From Dama dama (Eukaryota; Chordata; Mammalia; Artiodactyla; Cervidae): DNA of 64,000 bases. The notes beneath the pieces are model-generated. The model searched no databases. It saw only the letters and a list, made by a program, of their open reading frames with translations, and was not told where the DNA came from. The stretch is from the NCBI RefSeq assembly GCF_033118175.1, contig NC_083692.1:15386001-15450000 (forward strand), written 5' to 3'. Shown here one piece after another: positions 61,872 through 64,000 of this stretch. How positions within the stretch are numbered: position 1 is the stretch's first letter; each line of letters starts with the position of its first letter. Made by a program: the position numbers and the translations under genes.

Positions 61872-62080
61872 CTGGGCTTCCCTGGTGGCTTAGATGGTGT
61901 AGAATCCACCTGCAGTGTGGGAGACCTGGGTTCATTCCCTGGGTTGGGAAGATCTCCTGGAGGAGGGCATGGCAACCCATTCCAGTACTCTTGCCTGGAG
62001 AATCCCCATGGACAGAGGAGCCTGGTGGGCTACAGTCCATGGGGTCACAAACAGTCAGACACGACTAAGCACAGCACACA
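61872..62080 (+). mobile_element. Bov-tA SINE nested in L1
   Basis: Full-length copy flanked by GAAAACTAT (61863-61871) and GAAAACCAT (62081-62089), so the target duplication is near perfect. Confidence 0.9.
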
Positions 62081-62097
62081 GAAAACCATCAGTTCTA

Positions 62098-62263
62098 GGG
62101 ACTTCCCTGGTGGTCCAGTGGTTAAGATTCCATGGTCCCCATGCAGGGGGCATGGGTTCGATCCCTTGTCAGGGAACTAAGATCCCACATGCCACGTGGT
62201 ACTGCAAAAAAAAAAAAAAAAAGAAAGAAAAAGGTAAAAATAAATTACAATTTCAAAAAAAAA
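62098..62263 (+). mobile_element. CHR-type SINE with A-rich tail, nested
   Basis: Starts 'ggacttccctggtggtccag' and ends in a poly-A-rich tail. It is flanked by 17-bp near-repeats at 62081-62097 and 62264-62280 (gaaaaccatcagttcta and gaaaactatcagtttta). Confidence 0.85.
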
Positions 62264-62583
62264 GAAAACTATCAGTTTTAGCTGGTTTTCAACTAAATTT
62301 GCATGTGGTTGAGCACAGTATCCTTACAGAATTCTATTTTCTCTGTATCACTGGCTACTTCTCCATTTTAATGTTCAACTTTACATATTTGGCTCATTCT
62401 TCCCCCTGCTCACATTAGATTATCTATGCTTAAAAAATCATAAAATGACACGTGATTTTTTTTTCAGGACCCTATTACTATGTGCATAGTCCAGAAACAG
62501 AGGAGCTAGAATGAGCTCAGGATGAAGATGAGGAAGGTAGCAGGGGAGGGGCAGCTCAACAAACATTTTAAATGTACAGAGAG

Positions 62584-62800
62584 GGACTTCCCTGGTGGTC
62601 CAGTGGCTAAGACTTTATGTTGTCAATGCTGGGGGCCTGGGTTCCTATGTTGTCAGTGTCAAGGGGCCTGGGTTCCAACCCTGGTCAGAGAACTAGATCC
62701 CACAAGCCACAACTAAGAGTTGACATGCTGCAATACAGATCCCAAGTACCGCAATGAAGAGCTGGCAAAGTCAAATAAATAAATATTCAAATATTTTTAA
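62584..62800 (+). mobile_element. CHR-type SINE
   Basis: From 'gggacttccctggtggtcca' to 'tcaaataaataaatattcaa'. An internal stretch, 'gggcctgggttcc', is duplicated near 62633-62676. Confidence 0.8.
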
Positions 62801-63059
62801 AAAGTACAAAGAGCCTTGTACTTTTACATACTCCCTGGCCTTGAACACTGTAGATCTCCTTTCCCCAACTCCCCCACCCAGTTAAACCCACCAACTTCCA
62901 TTCTTCAATACCCAGCTGTCATGTCCTTTTGCAACCTTTCCTGATTTCCCTGTGAAAAGCCAGTGCCTTTCCTCTGATGTCTTAGATTACCTAATTTATT
63001 TTAATTTTGAAAAATTTCAGGCCCCAAAAGGTTAAAAGTATAAAACCAATGAAATTAAC

Positions 63060-63785
63060 AAATGTTCATATTATGTGGGCCCAAATCAACTTACAAGCTT
63101 TCACACAGCAAGGGAAATCATAAAAAAATGAAAAGACAACCTACAGAATGGGAGAAAATCTTTGCAAATGATATGACAGACAAGGGTTTAATCTCCAAAA
63201 TATACAAACAGCTCTTACAACTCAACAACAACAAAAACCAACTCAATCCAAAAAATGGGCAGAAGACCTTAATATACATTTCTCCAAAGAAGACATACAG
63301 ATGGCCAGTAGACATAGGAAAAGATGATCAACATCACTATTAGAGAAATGCAAATCAAAACTACGATGAGGTACCACTTCATACCAGTCAGAACAGCCAT
63401 CATTACAAACTCTACAGAGAACCTGCAGAAGGTGTACACTGTTAGTGCGAACACAAGTTGATGTAGCCACTATGGAAAACAGAGTGGAGGCTTCTCAGAA
63501 AACTAAAAATAGAATTATCATACGATCCAACAATTCCACTTGGGCATATACCCAGATAAAACCATAATTCAAAAAGATACATGCATCCTTATGTTCATAA
63601 GAGCACTGTTCGCAATAGCCAAGACATGGAAACAGCCTAAATGTCCGTTGACAGGTGAATGGATAAAGAAGATGTGCTACATGTATACAAGGGAATACTA
63701 CTCAGCCATAAGAAAGAATGAAATAATGCCATTTGTGCTGGTCTTTGGAAAGGAAGAAAGAAAACAAATACTGTACCATTTGATA
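63060..63785 (+). repeat. L1 3' region
   Basis: Contains 'atgggagaaaatctttgcaa', 'ccaaaaaatgggcagaagac', 'gagaaatgcaaatcaaaact', 'gcatatacccagataaaacc' and 'atactactcagccataagaa', the classic L1 ORF2 end. Open frames here are L1 remnants. Confidence 0.9.
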
Positions 63786-63787
63786 TC

Positions 63788-64000
63788 ACCCCACTCCAGT
63801 ACTCTTGCCTGGAAAATCCCATGGATGGAGGAGCCTGGTAGGTTGCAGTCCATGGGGTCGCTAAGAGTTGGACACGACTGAGCGACTTCACTTTCACTTT
63901 TCACTTTCATGCATTGGAGAAGGAAATGGCAACCCACTCCAGTGTTCTTGCCTAGAGAATCCCAGGGACGGGGAAGCCTGGTCGGCTGTCGTCTATGGGG
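63788..64000 (+). mobile_element. Two Bov-tA tail units, running off the window
   Basis: A unit from 'ccactccagtactcttgcct' to 'gacacgactgagcgacttca', then TTTCACTTTTCACTTTCATG, then a second unit that continues past 64000. Confidence 0.9.

Noticed and set aside
63062..63343. Open frame with plausible codon use
   Set aside because: It is an L1 ORF2 remnant, as shown by several classic L1 phrases.
5960..64000. Many short frames reading like MGCHFLLQGIFPTQ or MSDSLRPHGL, and tRNA-like B boxes
   Set aside because: These are translations and promoter relics of Bov-tA and BovB repeats, not proteins or tRNA genes.

Overview
The window is nuclear DNA from a ruminant, most likely a bovid. It carries many Bov-tA-type tRNA-derived SINEs and several BovB (RTE) LINE fragments, a combination typical of ruminants. 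It also has CHR-type cetartiodactyl SINEs and the older mammalian repeats MIR, L2, L1M, MER5A and MER2. No prokaryotic, viral or plasmid genes are seen. Cattle, sheep, goat and other ruminants cannot be told apart by reading alone.

The only protein-coding gene that can be supported is TMEM63C, on the minus strand. It encodes an OSCA/TMEM63-family (CSC1-like) membrane protein. Twenty-two coding exons were placed by hand, from the ATG at 34071 down to the TGA at 588. All 21 introns are GT-AG. Exon phases agree throughout, and the joined frame is 2409 nt (802 codons plus stop) with no internal stop or frameshift. I recognised the family from my recollection of the human protein (about 806 aa).

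Layout: 1-587 is the 3' UTR side of the last exon. From 588 to 34071 are the coding exons and their introns. Introns hold Bov-tA, BovB, CHR, MIR, L2 and L1 copies, a MER2-like DNA transposon (9094-9411), a six-copy minisatellite (about 13765-14530) and an intragenic CpG-rich stretch around exon 11. From 34072 to 64000 lies the upstream flank or 5'-UTR intron territory, with no convincing coding exon. It holds two CTCF-like motifs (36171, 40685), a possible untranslated exon (38497-38542), an exon-like GC-rich segment (43483-43547), and a CpG island at about 48850-49270 with an RFX X-box and a CRE-like site. The island is the best promoter candidate in the window. The last 10 kb is mostly L1 debris with nested SINEs.

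I found no previously undescribed biological system. The items most worth a second look are the CpG island with its X-box, the two SINE dimers that share one junction and have perfect target-site duplications, and the two exon-like segments upstream of the coding region.
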